64,000 bases of DNA from Aphelenchoides besseyi. Taxonomy: Eukaryota > Nematoda > Chromadorea > Rhabditida > Aphelenchoididae. The notes beneath the pieces were generated by a model. The model was not told where the DNA came from, did not search any database, and saw only the letters and a list, made by a program, of their open reading frames with translations. The position numbers and the translations under genes were made by a program. The stretch lies in the NCBI GenBank assembly GCA_024699855.1, contig JAMPIQ010000002.1, positions 5,952,001 through 6,016,000 on the forward strand. Direction: 5' to 3'. How positions within the stretch are numbered: the stretch's first letter is position 1; each line of letters begins with the position of its first letter. Shown piece by piece: positions 13,908 to 24,800 of this stretch.

Positions 13908-14406
13908 TAATAGTCAATCGTTAATAGAGAGAAATATCAACTGACATCCCAGTTGCTGAACGAAACGAAGATCGGAAACCCCACCGATGCGAAGGTCTTT
14001 CAATGCTGCGACTGTCTTTGAACGATGTTGTCCGCAACTAAACGAGCATTTTAAGGAAAAGCTCGACAGGCGGAACAGGTGATGGTATGCGAGCGTTTGA
14101 TCATGTGACATTTACAGAAAAACAGTTGGAAAATAACGGCGAGAATGTGCGCATAAGGTTCGTAAACAGCACTGAGTTTCGAACGGTTTGATGTTTTTGC
14201 AGTCTTCTCGTCCTTCATCAAACTTGATTTAATGGTAACAGTCAAAAACTACTCGAGTATGCGGGGCAGGAAATCAGCTGTCTTGGTGGTGGAGGCGTGT
14301 CGAACTTTATCGAATTGTCACCCATTTGGTAATTGAACAAATAGCCTAGCAAAGCAATCAATCAATTCGATATTTGTGCCACATTAGCAATTAGTTCGAA
14401 CGTTAG

Positions 14407-14553
14407 ATGTCAAAATATAGCAATCATGAGAAATACTCGGACACAAATGGAATCGTTTGTGAAGACGAAACTGAGCGACCGTTGATGGATTTGGCTGCGC
14501 AGCGTCCGTTTTATATTTTCCAATCCGCTGGGCGTCAGTTGTTCGTGTTCAAG
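14407..14553 (+). other. Possible isolated coding exon
   Basis: An ATG-initiated stretch of 49 codons (starting MSKYSNHEKY, later PFYIFQSAGRQLFVFK) ends exactly at AAG followed by GTACCTG, a usable donor. Its composition looks protein-like. I could not find a downstream exon in matching phase; the Dispatched exon at 17367 needs two leftover bases, whereas this exon ends in phase 0. It may be an orphan first exon or a chance open frame. Confidence 0.2.
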
Positions 14554-15804
14554 GTACCTGCAGACATTTGGAAGCATCGTCTTCTATTCGAGGACAACAG
14601 CGCAGAGACGCGTTTAGTCCGCCCCTCTTAAGCCCGTTTGCCTCAGGCGTCTGATTCAACTTTTCACCTGCGCTGGTTTCACGCCCGGCTTCACGTCCTT
14701 CGAATAATTGAAAGTGAAAAAACCCCAAGGCGATAGCTAACAAACAACTCGCAATTTACCAAAACCAACGATCACTTTGTTCTCTTTCTTTCTATGGATC
14801 TTCAGAGTTCCTTTCGGCGTTGCATCTGTCGGCTGTTTTTGTGCGGTAATTCGAAATCGGAAGGACACATTCTGTAACACACATCCATCACCCGGCTGTC
14901 GTACAACTTTTCGGTCGACTGTGACCCGATCGTTTTCGATTAGGTCCGTAGGTTTACATTTCAACGAGCAATTTAATTTTCAATTTGTATTTGCGATCCG
15001 TTTTCTGCAAGAATAACATTGAAATCGAGTTCGCTGTGAACTGTTGAGCATCACTCAAGATCATTGCATCAACATTGTACGACAAAATTTCGTAGAAATG
15101 AGCTTCCACACAACAAAATTAACACACAAACTTTAAAACAGAATTTTTAGGCCAATTGGAGTTGTCGAGTGCAAATTAGAAGGTGTTCGTGAAGAAGTGA
15201 AAGGTTGTTCACAACAACTTTTAGCGTCTAATACTCCCGCTGTTTGTGAAAAAACAGACCGGATATTGTCAGAGCTTCTTTGAAAGAACGACGACGAAAA
15301 CCGGCTTTCATCGTCATCTTTCAAATTTTTCTTTATCCGATTCGCGTCTTTAAGCTCGTTCCTTCTTCGTTGCGCAATAGACACGAAGGTTAAATGTGGC
15401 GGAAGATGAATAGTAAAGAAGATCATGTTTGCCAGCGGGTGGTGCTCGTTCGTCTCTATTCCGGAATACAAAAATAATGACAGACCATCGGTTTAATAGA
15501 TGACTTTAATTTCACAAAAGTGCGGTTTACATAAAAAAAGAGTCGAGATAACGAGACCTAAATACAAATGTGCATTGAGGGCCGTGATACAGAGAGTGAT
15601 GCCGGTAATCGTTGAACTTCTAAAAGTCAGTAAATAGTGGTATTCTGCATTCGAATACCCTGCTGTACACCTCCGAATGCAACTCCAAATTCCCTCGAGC
15701 ATCGAGAGTCTCTTCGATGACTGCACGCACTCGAAGGACCACTACCAATGAGCGGCTGAACTTGTGATCTTCTCATAGTTTCATTGACTGAAATCAACTT
15801 GTTA

Positions 15805-16985
15805 TCATCTTCTAATACAAGGTGAATTACTCATTTGGGTTAAACCAGGAACAATCTCGGCCACATCTGAAGGTAATGGAAAGCGTCCGAAGTAGATGTT
15901 TGTTTGAAAATAAACGCAAACTTGTAGAGGAAGAAAAGACAATGAAGTGGACAGAAACGAGAGACCTAAAACTGACATCCGAACTTGTCTTCCACATTGT
16001 ACTTATCATAATGAAAGTTAAAGGGCGAAAGATCACCACTCGCAAGTGGTTTCATTCTCGGATACACTGCAAAAAACGATTGAATAGGATGTTACAACAA
16101 TATCGACAAACTTTCATCGTCAACGGCACAAATCACTGAAAATAGAAAGTCGAAAAAAATGATCGCAAAGTTACCTTGTAAGACGGCAACAAACACAAAT
16201 AATCCTCCGGTCACATAAAACATTGTTGCTACGATCGTTCGTTTATCACAACGAAATTCGCCAACAATCGAAAGTAAAAGTGCGATCACATTCAAAACGG
16301 TTCCAGAAATTTGAATCACCGCCGGAACGGCAAGTCGATCTTAAAACTGTTTGAGTCTGTTACTTGACTTCATAGTTTACGTAATATGATCGTTGCAGCA
16401 AAACTGTAGTCGCTCAAATCATCTTCCGTAAAAAAGGGATTCAAGACACAGAGTCGAGGGAATGCCAAGCTGGAAACAATCATCAGAATATGAAAAATCA
16501 CTCACCGAACAGCATTTGCGTCTAATTTCGGATTACTCATATTCGATGCGGGTGTTCGGCAAACACCAAAATAGCCGAGATTAAAGACGAACTGAGCTTC
16601 CATGTGTTCTCCTTGATCGTCGGTTTGATTCACAGTCTTCGGCTCATCAATGACCACCCAATTAAGTAGGAAGATTGGTGGAATCTGCATCATAACAGCC
16701 AGACATCCCATTGCAGCGGAGAGTACAAATTTGCATCTCTCTGAGCATCGAGTGTTGATTAGGGCCTAAAAACTGCATACGATCCGAACCCAACGGAACG
16801 CTTACGTTGGCTATTCGATTTGAAAAATGATGCGATTGCGGTAGGTTATCGACATCAAAGGTAAATTTGTTGGTCGCTGGAAAAGTGTAAAGCGATGTGC
16901 TTTCTTGAAACTCCAACGGAGTCATCGAATCGGGCTCCTCACTCATCTCTTCGAACTCAAGAACTGACAAGTTACCAATGGACAT
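15805..16985 (-). CDS. Stargazin/CACNG-like four-TM membrane protein
   Basis: Exons read: 16985-16806, 16765-16506, 16469-16381, 16339-16175, 16135 onward, then one or two less certain exons to a stop near 15805. Introns are 36-41 nt. An N-terminal cytosolic extension of about 60 residues leads into TM1 (FVLSAAMGCLAVMMQIPPIF), then an extracellular loop ending in the GYFGVC-type motif of this family, TM2 (PAVIQISGTVLNVIALLLSI), TM3 (TIVATMFYVTGGLFVFVAVL) and a probable TM4 (GLSFLSTSLSFLPLQVCVYF). The order matches voltage-gated calcium channel gamma/TARP proteins and the nematode stg genes, which act as auxiliary subunits of glutamate receptors. The last junctions, after VDDE, are ambiguous because TM4 lies in another phase. 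Its start is 296 bp from the divergent Dispatched start, so they may share a promoter. Confidence 0.7.
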
Positions 16986-17281
16986 ACTAACGCCAAACGC
17001 AATTTGTCTCTTCGTCTTCAAACTCCCGAAGATAATTGGACCAGAAGACCATTCGGCAGCTTTTCGAGAAACTTCCGTTCACAAAACATTTCAAACAGCA
17101 CCTTCGAACATTCTCTGTGAATGAAAAGACCACAGGACCATTTGTAAGTTTAGGTGACGAATAAAAAACATAAAATCCGCATTGATTCGCTTTTAACCAT
17201 AAAACACCGAGCAAACAAACGAATCAAACAAATTCGATTATAATCATGACGATGAGTTAAACGACCGATTTCATTCTTGTG

Positions 17282-20200
17282 ATGAGTTCTCGTCCTTTTC
17301 TGTTGGTAATTTCCATTGGGTTCGAACGGTAAGGACAATTTCTGACTACGATCTCATCGTTTTCAGTTATGCATCTACGGTCGTTAAACATTCCATCAAA
17401 TTCGCTGTTGCTTATTACGCAGTTTTCACTCTACTCACAGCCATCGGCTTGTACTATGGAATGGAAACAATCTCTCGGAATCCTCACGAAGTTTTACCAT
17501 CAAAACAGAATTCGAATTCAAGTTTGTTTCAGGGCTTTGAAACGCGTGGAACTTCTATGGCTGAAGAGCGGTTAGCGATCATTCACTTGGCAAATTTTGT
17601 TTCGTCTCCACAAAAATTGATGTTGGAAAAAGAAGTCGGACGACAGAAACGAGAAGTGCAAGTAGAAGTCACGAGATACAAAAAATCTACATGTTTAGAA
17701 CAATTGCACCATTGGAAGACTACACCGAATCGACGCTGAATTTCACGATCAATTACGATGACTACGGAAAAGAGGAGCTTCTGTCGATCGAAGACATCAC
17801 TAGCGGTTGTAATCAGTATTTCGCCTTTGGAAAATTCTATCCAACGAATACGATTGACTTGTTTAGCAAAGCAATTTTCGAATTCCAATCTATGGATACC
17901 GTGAGTTAACTAACTGAAGGTTTGTAGTTTGTTTAGGCTTTTTCGTTGGATGCGATGAAGCGCTTGTGCCAGCTGGACACCTTCATCGATGATGTAATAC
18001 ACGAAACGGGTATCAGTTCATTTAAAACGTCTCTTCCGTTTTCGTTCAATTTGCCACTTTACGCGCTTTGTGTCAATTCGAGTCATACGAAAAATTGTAA
18101 CGATCTGAATGAACACGAGTGAGTTGTTACGTGGTTTTGCTGTAATTTCTTAGCAGTCTGAAAATTTTCACATCCGAAGTTATGAAATGTGCAATAAATC
18201 CAGATGGTAATCTCTGTAAGACGACAATTGGACAGCAGCTCAGATACTTTATTCTACAAAGCCAATCGGATGAACACACGTCTCCGCTTTACATCGGAGT
18301 TATTTTGAGGGTCGAGAGTAAAGTTTAAGTGTAATCATTAGCGAGTATTTTAGATCCAACTGAATTCTGGAGATTCGGAAAATAGCAGACGATTTTACAA
18401 GGCGTTTTATGAGAAGCTGCGTACCTTCTACGATTGGAAAAACGGTTTAGTTCAACTTCGAGGTCTGAATACGAATTCAAAAGAAGTGGGTTTGTCGATT
18501 GAACTATTGGATCCAAATTACAGAGTACATTTCTTGACTTGATTACCTTTGATTGCTATCTGGCAACTGGAGCTGTTTTGGCTGTGATATTAAGCATCTT
18601 GATATTCTCCAAAAGTCTCTTATTTCCTATCCTTGTGACCAGTGGAATAATTTTATCCATTGGAGTTGCTTTTTTTATTTACGTCGTAAGCTCCGTATTT
18701 CTTTGTTTAAATTGAGTGTTTAGATTGTTTTTCGCATTCATTTCTTTCCATTCATAAATCTTCTTGCAATTGTGGTTGGTATCGTGATTGGAGTGGACGA
18801 TGCTCTCCTACTGTCCTATCAATTCAAATTGGCCAAACAACACGAACGCTACTCCTCGAATATCGATCTTGTTAGTTCAGTTTCGTATCTTCTATTGATT
18901 TCGTTTAGTTCGATGATTTTGACTCACAAAAGAATGCTATGCGAACAGCTCTTGTTCATGCAGCGATATCGATGTTTGTAACTTCAGCTACGACTGTTAT
19001 TGCTTTCTTCACGAATTTCATGTCGAACATTGTCGTTCTAAAGTATGTTGGAAAGTAATTCATCGAATCACTTGCATTCTTCCAGATGTTTTGGATTGTT
19101 TGCAGGTCTAACAATAGCAACCAATTATCTTTTCGCAATCAGTGGAATGCCAGCGGTTATTCTTCTGGTCAATAAGAAAAATTTGAATTCGTGGCTACCG
19201 TTGAAGTGGATTCGATCATATTCATCGGTTGTAAACACGATTTACAGCTTTCAAGTTTATACGTTGCCTAAAATTGTGTATCGAACTCGAGCGTTGATTT
19301 TGATGTTTTTTGGCGTTGCTGGAGGAATATGCATCTACACAATTGTTGCATATCCTGGTATCCGACTACCCGATAAGAATCCAATGCAATTGTTAAGATC
19401 ATCGCATGTTTACGAGTGGTTTGATGAACATGAATTGGACTATTTCGATTTCTCGCACTATCGTACGCGTCAAATGAACTTCTATGTCATTTGGGGACTA
19501 CAAACAACTCGGTAATTGGCATCGAATGGCGTTCAATGACAATTGCAGTGATGGATCAAAGTTCAATCCCCGCAATATTGGCACTATGCAATTGGACTCA
19601 AACTTCAACATAACAAATTTGGAGGAACTACGGAAATTTGAGCGGCTTCTTCGCACGATCAGAAGCTCTGTGATTGTAGCTGCCAGCGAACGTGATGGAG
19701 CAGATCTTTGGATCACCGAATTCTTGCAATTCATGGAAAAGCAGAACGATCGAAAACGCAGTGTATGAAAGAAAAATCTTCCAATCATTCGATCAATTTC
19801 AGTTTCAATTCAACTTTGAATCCTCCATCAGGGAATTTGCTCGAAAGGTTCCAGTGTTTGCTTTTCCGGACGATTTCTCTATGACACTAAAAGATTATCC
19901 ATTCTTCGATAAAGATACCGAAAAGTTCATTGGTTATGGAATGGTTATTCCGAGTGTTCATCGATTGTTGTTCGTTTACTCTCGCATTCTTCCATTCATG
20001 ACGGATATTCATACTCTCAGATATACGATCAAAAACGTTTCCACTGAAGAAAGTAAGTCACCAACTAATGGATGATAAGTTTATGTTCAGAATTTTCATC
20101 ACCGATTATCACTCCAACAGAATATCTGAATCGTATGGCCGACTTGCTCGGGATTTTACTGCACAGTACGATGCTATCGGTTCTTATCTCTGTTGGGGTT

Positions 20201-20739
20201 TCTTTGATAGTGATTCTCGCAACTACTCGTCATTTGATCTTAAGCTCATGTGCCATTTTGACTATTGGATTCGCAATCAACGCAATTATAACTGTGGTTT
20301 TGTGGATGGGTAAACCGGTTGCAATCATACCGGCATTATACGTTTCTTTAGGTTGGTATATTAACGTAATAGAAGCGACGATCATTCTGATTACCATCGG
20401 ACTGAGTTTTGATTACACTCTTCATTTGACGGTCGCATTCAAAATGTCGCCAATTCATTTGAGTGTTCTGGAGCGAATGGTGTAAGTAGATGAAGAGGTG
20501 GCATAATTTGAGTTTCTAGACGAGCCAACGAAGAAGTTCATGTCCCAATCTTTATGGCCGCTGCAACGAATGTGATTAGTGGAATCGTTTTGTTGTGGGC
20601 GCAAACTCAACCGTTTTTCGAGATCGGTGTATTTCTATTCATTTGTGGTCTAATAAGCTATTTGGTTGCCGTTCTTCTGTGCCCTTCATTAATATTTTCT
20701 TTGTACCGATTGTTGCCATCAATTAAACGATGCGATTAA
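17282..20739 (+). CDS. disp: Dispatched homologue (RND/patched superfamily transporter)
   Basis: Twelve or so exons; read starts include 17282, 17367, 17533, 17937, 18154 and 19549, and the stop is at 20739. Diagnostic features: GFETRGT after TM1, as in Dispatched GFEPRGT; FFPFINLLAIVVGIVIGVDD in TM3-4, with the acidic pair needed for RND transport; MFVTSATTVIAFFTNFMSNI; RLPDKNPMQLLRSSHVYEWF; VIWGL followed after a splice by GSKFNPRNIGTMQLDSNFNI; and GLSFDYTLHL in TM10. The spacing of that VIWG-to-FNI segment equals that of vertebrate Dispatched. The family exports lipid-modified Hedgehog; the nematode relatives (CHE-14 type) act in apical secretion. The apparent frame change at 19511 is a 37-nt intron (19512-19548), and 18486-18523 is a 38-nt one. 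The exon 3/4 border around 17571-17698 and the donor near 18311 are unresolved. Confidence 0.85.
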
Positions 20740-21007
20740 ATTGGATTGAAAGAAAAGAAGTGTTGAATTTATTTCACTCTTGTGAAGGTCGCTTAGCCTC
20801 GACGTCCACATCGCGAGCGAGTGACCAAATGGCACAACGCGCCGAACAAACAGCGCGGCCTTACGCCCCTTACGCCAACGCTCCAAGATATGCAAAACTG
20901 GTCGCCTTCAATTTTTTCGTCTTCATTTTCATTCTTGAACGCCTCAGTTTTCGGTTGACATCGATTTTTTTAGAGTCTTAAAAGCGATCTTGTCAGCAAA
21001 TCAACCA

Positions 21008-21818
21008 ATGACTCGAAAATTGGAGCCGGACATTCGCTTCGATGAATTAACGGTTCCGGTGGCTCCATTGATTCCACCGATTTCCAATGAAGAGCTGATG
21101 ATTTCGAACATACCAACAGCGAACTATGTCAAGCCGAGTAGTCTTCATTACGATACGCCAACGCCCGTAATGCAAAACGTTGTTTGTACAGTTAGTTTGG
21201 GTAATTTTATTGTTTCAATTCGTTGACTTTGCAGTTTAGGTTGCCAATTGGATTTGAAAAAAATCGCTCTACATACCCGAAATGCTGAGTACAATCCGAA
21301 ACGTTTCAATGCGGTGATCATTCGAATTCGAGAGCCACGAAGCACAGCGTTGATTTTTACGTCCGGCAAAATGGTTTGCACTGGAGCCAAATCGGAACAA
21401 GCTAGCAAGTAAGTCATCTTATTTGTTCGCTGTAAACTTCTATTACTGTAGAATTGCAGCTCGAAAATTTGCTCGAATAATCCAGAAGATTGGCTACAGC
21501 GTGAAGTTTGATCAATTTGTAGTTCAGAACATGGTGGGATCGGTCGATGTGAAATTTCCAATTCAACTAGAATGTCTGGCCATTACACACGCTCAATTCA
21601 GTACTTATGAACCAGAGCTGTTTCCCGGATTGATATACCGAATGGTCAAACCACGAGCTGTTTTGTTGATATTTTTTTCCGGGAAAGTCTGTAGACGGTT
21701 TCTCTGCTTACAGATAACTGATTGTTTGTAGGTTGTGATAACCGGAACACGATCTCGCGAAGAAGTTAGCTCCGCTTTCGAGCAAATCTATCCGATTCTC
21801 AAAGGCTTTAAGAAATAG
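21008..21818 (+). CDS. tbp-1: TATA-binding protein (TBP)
   Basis: Four exons (21008-21200, 21240-21408, 21452-21686, 21732-21818) total 684 nt, giving 227 residues. A short, unconserved N-terminus of about 60 residues precedes the bipartite saddle domain: [53 protein letters not shown], then the second repeat with [39 protein letters not shown] and SGKVVITG. This is clearly canonical TBP, with no insertions in the saddle. It nucleates TFIID, TFIIIB and SL1 in the nucleus. A strong acceptor (ATTTTTTTAG at about 20973) precedes the ATG by 34 nt, and only about 270 bp separate it from the Dispatched stop. This suggests trans-splicing or a 5' UTR intron, possibly in a two-gene operon. Confidence 0.96.
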
Positions 21819-21851
21819 AGTAAACGTGCGAACTGTATATTTTCTTCGCTT

Positions 21852-21857
21852 AATAAA
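21852..21857 (+). terminator. Polyadenylation signal of TBP
   Basis: AATAAA lies 34 nt after the TBP stop codon, within a T-rich 3' UTR. Confidence 0.7.
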
Positions 21858-24800
21858 CGAACAGTAGTCGTCCATCCGACCCAATGAAAGCCATAAAATC
21901 GGAAACAATGCCATTCGGTGATCGATCATGAACTGTTTATTGTTTGTTATTTTTTATTATTGCTTCCCGCACGCAGCTCACCAACTTAACAGCTTTTATG
22001 GCCTCGACAGGACGGCAATACGAGCGAATTGACATGATGAATGGAAATGTGATTTGAAAATCGACACTTGACATTTCGCTCTTGATATTCGTTTCTACCA
22101 TATGAGAAGTTTAGCCGTTACGAAAGTTGACTTCTGCTGATAACTCACTCGTCCTCGTTTATGACTCCCGCTCTCTTGCATTTTATTACTGCGCATCAAC
22201 AGCGGACTTGCAATCGTTTATTTTTATTAATGAACTTGTCGTTGCAGTTTGGCGTGTTTTCAGATTGTTTCCCATCGTTTTGATCAAACACCGTTTGATC
22301 TTAAGGCCAACGATTGCGCACTAATCCCCCACGATTGTTGGAGACTATCGGCATTCGTGTGCGGCGGTTCTATTTGTACAAATGGGCAGCTCTCGGATTG
22401 AATGATCGTTTGGTCTTCCTGTTTGTTGCAAACCACCAGTTGGAAAGGGCGATTAACAATTTACTATTCGTGCAAAACGACTCGCCGATGCAAGACCACT
22501 TCATTATTGCTCAATTCGAATTTCCGCCTTCGAGATTGAGCGCTCGAGAGCCGCGTTCCAGACGTTTTTGCATCGTGTCCGCGGTCCTACAATATTCCGC
22601 CATTTGTGTTGTTCGACGGTTAAGTTCATCAAAACTGCCGACAAACAATTCCCGTACAGTTGCGATAATCGTCGAAGCTCAAATGCCGCTTTGGCATTAC
22701 GCGAGCGAAGTTCGATTTTAGACGTCGACGTTTCGGTGTTGGCGATTTCGTTTCTGATCAAACGACTCTGCTTATGGACCGTCGACAGAAATGGTCGTAA
22801 AGAGGCAGTTTGTCGGCTCGTTTTCGACTGTTGGCACGGTCGATTGGGCGTCTTCAGTTCGCCATAAAATTCGGAGAAGATTAAATTTTACGTGTTCGAA
22901 AAAACCAAATATCTGCCGTGCACTTCGCGTTTAATTGCGCTCCGGGGGCTACCTAATGAGAAGACTATAGCGTGGCAACTGGAAAAATCATAAATCTTTT
23001 TTCATGCGCAGTGATTTCGACGTCGGTAGGAATCGATGAAAGAGAGTTCGAAAATGCGCGACCGTTGCCCTCATTTTTTACTCACTAAACGCCCATTTTT
23101 TTTGTTAATTAGCTCAACTAAAGACGACTTACCGACTCTTTTTATTGCTTTCTTATTGGGTGCAATTGCACGTCCACTCTTTTCGCTTTACAACCTTCAA
23201 CCGTTGATCAAACAAATTCAACGGACTTGACGTTCACAACGTTTTGACGCGGTTTTAGTACTCACTTGCCATTTGATTATGACTGTGTTGCTCTCTTCTG
23301 GGTCCTACTCCGCGCCAATAGATTTTACGATTTGCCGAACGTCCATTGAATGAATTTTCATGGGCATTGGGTCGTTGAGGAGCATCGTTGATGCTTTAGG
23401 GGACTTTTACGACCACCGATCATGTTCCGTCTAATCTATCTCCTCGTCCCTCGTCCGATAAACAGAAGCTTTGCGTCCATTGCAATCGATGTTGCTCCTG
23501 TCAGCAATTTGTTTATATGTGAAGGTGGTTGAAGTTAAGACTTCCACGCTCATTTACGAAGTCAAGTGGTCATGACAAACCCATTTTCGAGGTCAGTTTC
23601 CGTTTCATATACTCATCTTCTCATTGTGTCAACAGTTCTTATCTGCTTTCTGAAGTTAACTAATTGATTAAAAACATGTGTTGTTTGTATTTTCGTACAA
23701 GTGCGTTTGTTCACTATCTTCACGGAAGTGCTATAGCTTTTCGGTTGTTTGCAACGTTCAATTTCTGTGTCTAGTGGTCGTGTAAATCCGATGAAGAAGC
23801 TGGCAGACAAAGATGGTTTGCAAACGTTGGGATTAGAGATCTGCAACAAAAAGCGTACTACGAGTGTGATTGGCATTTTGCGGTTAAGCGGCTGACAATT
23901 TTGACGAAAGATTTCGCTGGTTCTGATAAAAGTAATCTCCGTTTGCTTATACGAAAATGGTTGACATTTTAAATAATCTGAACGACAAGTGAGTTGTTTC
24001 GAGTCGAACGGAAGTCCTTTTGCTTCGCTGAGTGCGGGAGTTCCTTTCGATTTCGCGCAGAAGCCACACCTTTGGGCCAAATCCCCGGTTTGCTCGTGGC
24101 TCTTTGTTGTTGTGAGCAGAGTTTTGTCCACTTCAACGATGGCACTCCTTGACGAACACTTTGCCGAAATCACAATTCCACTTCTTGCCGCACCCAAAGC
24201 CAATTTACTGCGCCTCAACTCTGTTGGTGACAAAGTTGGCGAATTGTCGCTAATCCGCGACCAACTGCTCTTGTCCACTGCATTGATCGGCTGTTGGTTT
24301 TGAGTTTCCGGACTTCTGCAACGAAAAGAAGACCGGGAATTGGATTTCCGAGGATTAACGGGAAAATACGAAAAGTCAACAGACGTGCGAATTCGACGCT
24401 AAATCGTCGATTTTAATTGGCCGCCGATTCTTGACGGAACAATCGCATTCTCAACCTCGTTTTACCGCATCATTTGGTCAACAAAAACGTTTCCATTTTC
24501 GCCACCTTAACGACCCGACGAACAAAAGACGAAAACCGTTCGGATTTGATACGTGCACATTACTGGCATTTTGATTGACCGTAGCGTTCGCCTTCTGAAT
24601 CACAGTCCCGATGGGGGGCGAACGAATAATAAAAGCGCACACTAAACTCCCGATGAGCGCAATTTGCAGGTTATGATCCAATTTGAAAAGGCTTCGGATG
24701 TAACGAGAGTAATTGCCCGACGGAATTCCTTCTTCTTTCCATATTCTTTAATTGTTATTTGCCCATAAACGTATTTATTGTGCAGTTAAAACATGGCGGT

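Larger units (their letters stand above)
3744..15804. other. 12-kb gene-poor intergenic block
   Basis: I find no convincing chain of exons here on either strand. The open frames present are short, change frame without splice signals and match nothing I know. The block lies between the start of the putative transcription factor (minus strand) and the 3' end of the stargazin-like gene (minus strand), so part of it is probably the factor's promoter and perhaps a 5' UTR exon. Inside it are the TAC(C/G)GTA heptamer cluster, two perfect TCACGTGA palindromes (4827-4834 and 9385-9392) and the 13.8-kb hairpin, listed separately. Confidence 0.6.

Noticed and set aside
19484..19768. Frameshift or pseudogenisation of Dispatched near 19511
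   Set aside because: A 37-nt canonical intron (19512-19548) explains the frame change and gives the same segment length as vertebrate Dispatched.
23613..24278. Minus-strand 221-codon frame as a gene
   Set aside because: No recognisable domain, no splice partners, and a comparably protein-like frame on the opposite strand. Kept only as a low-interest observation.
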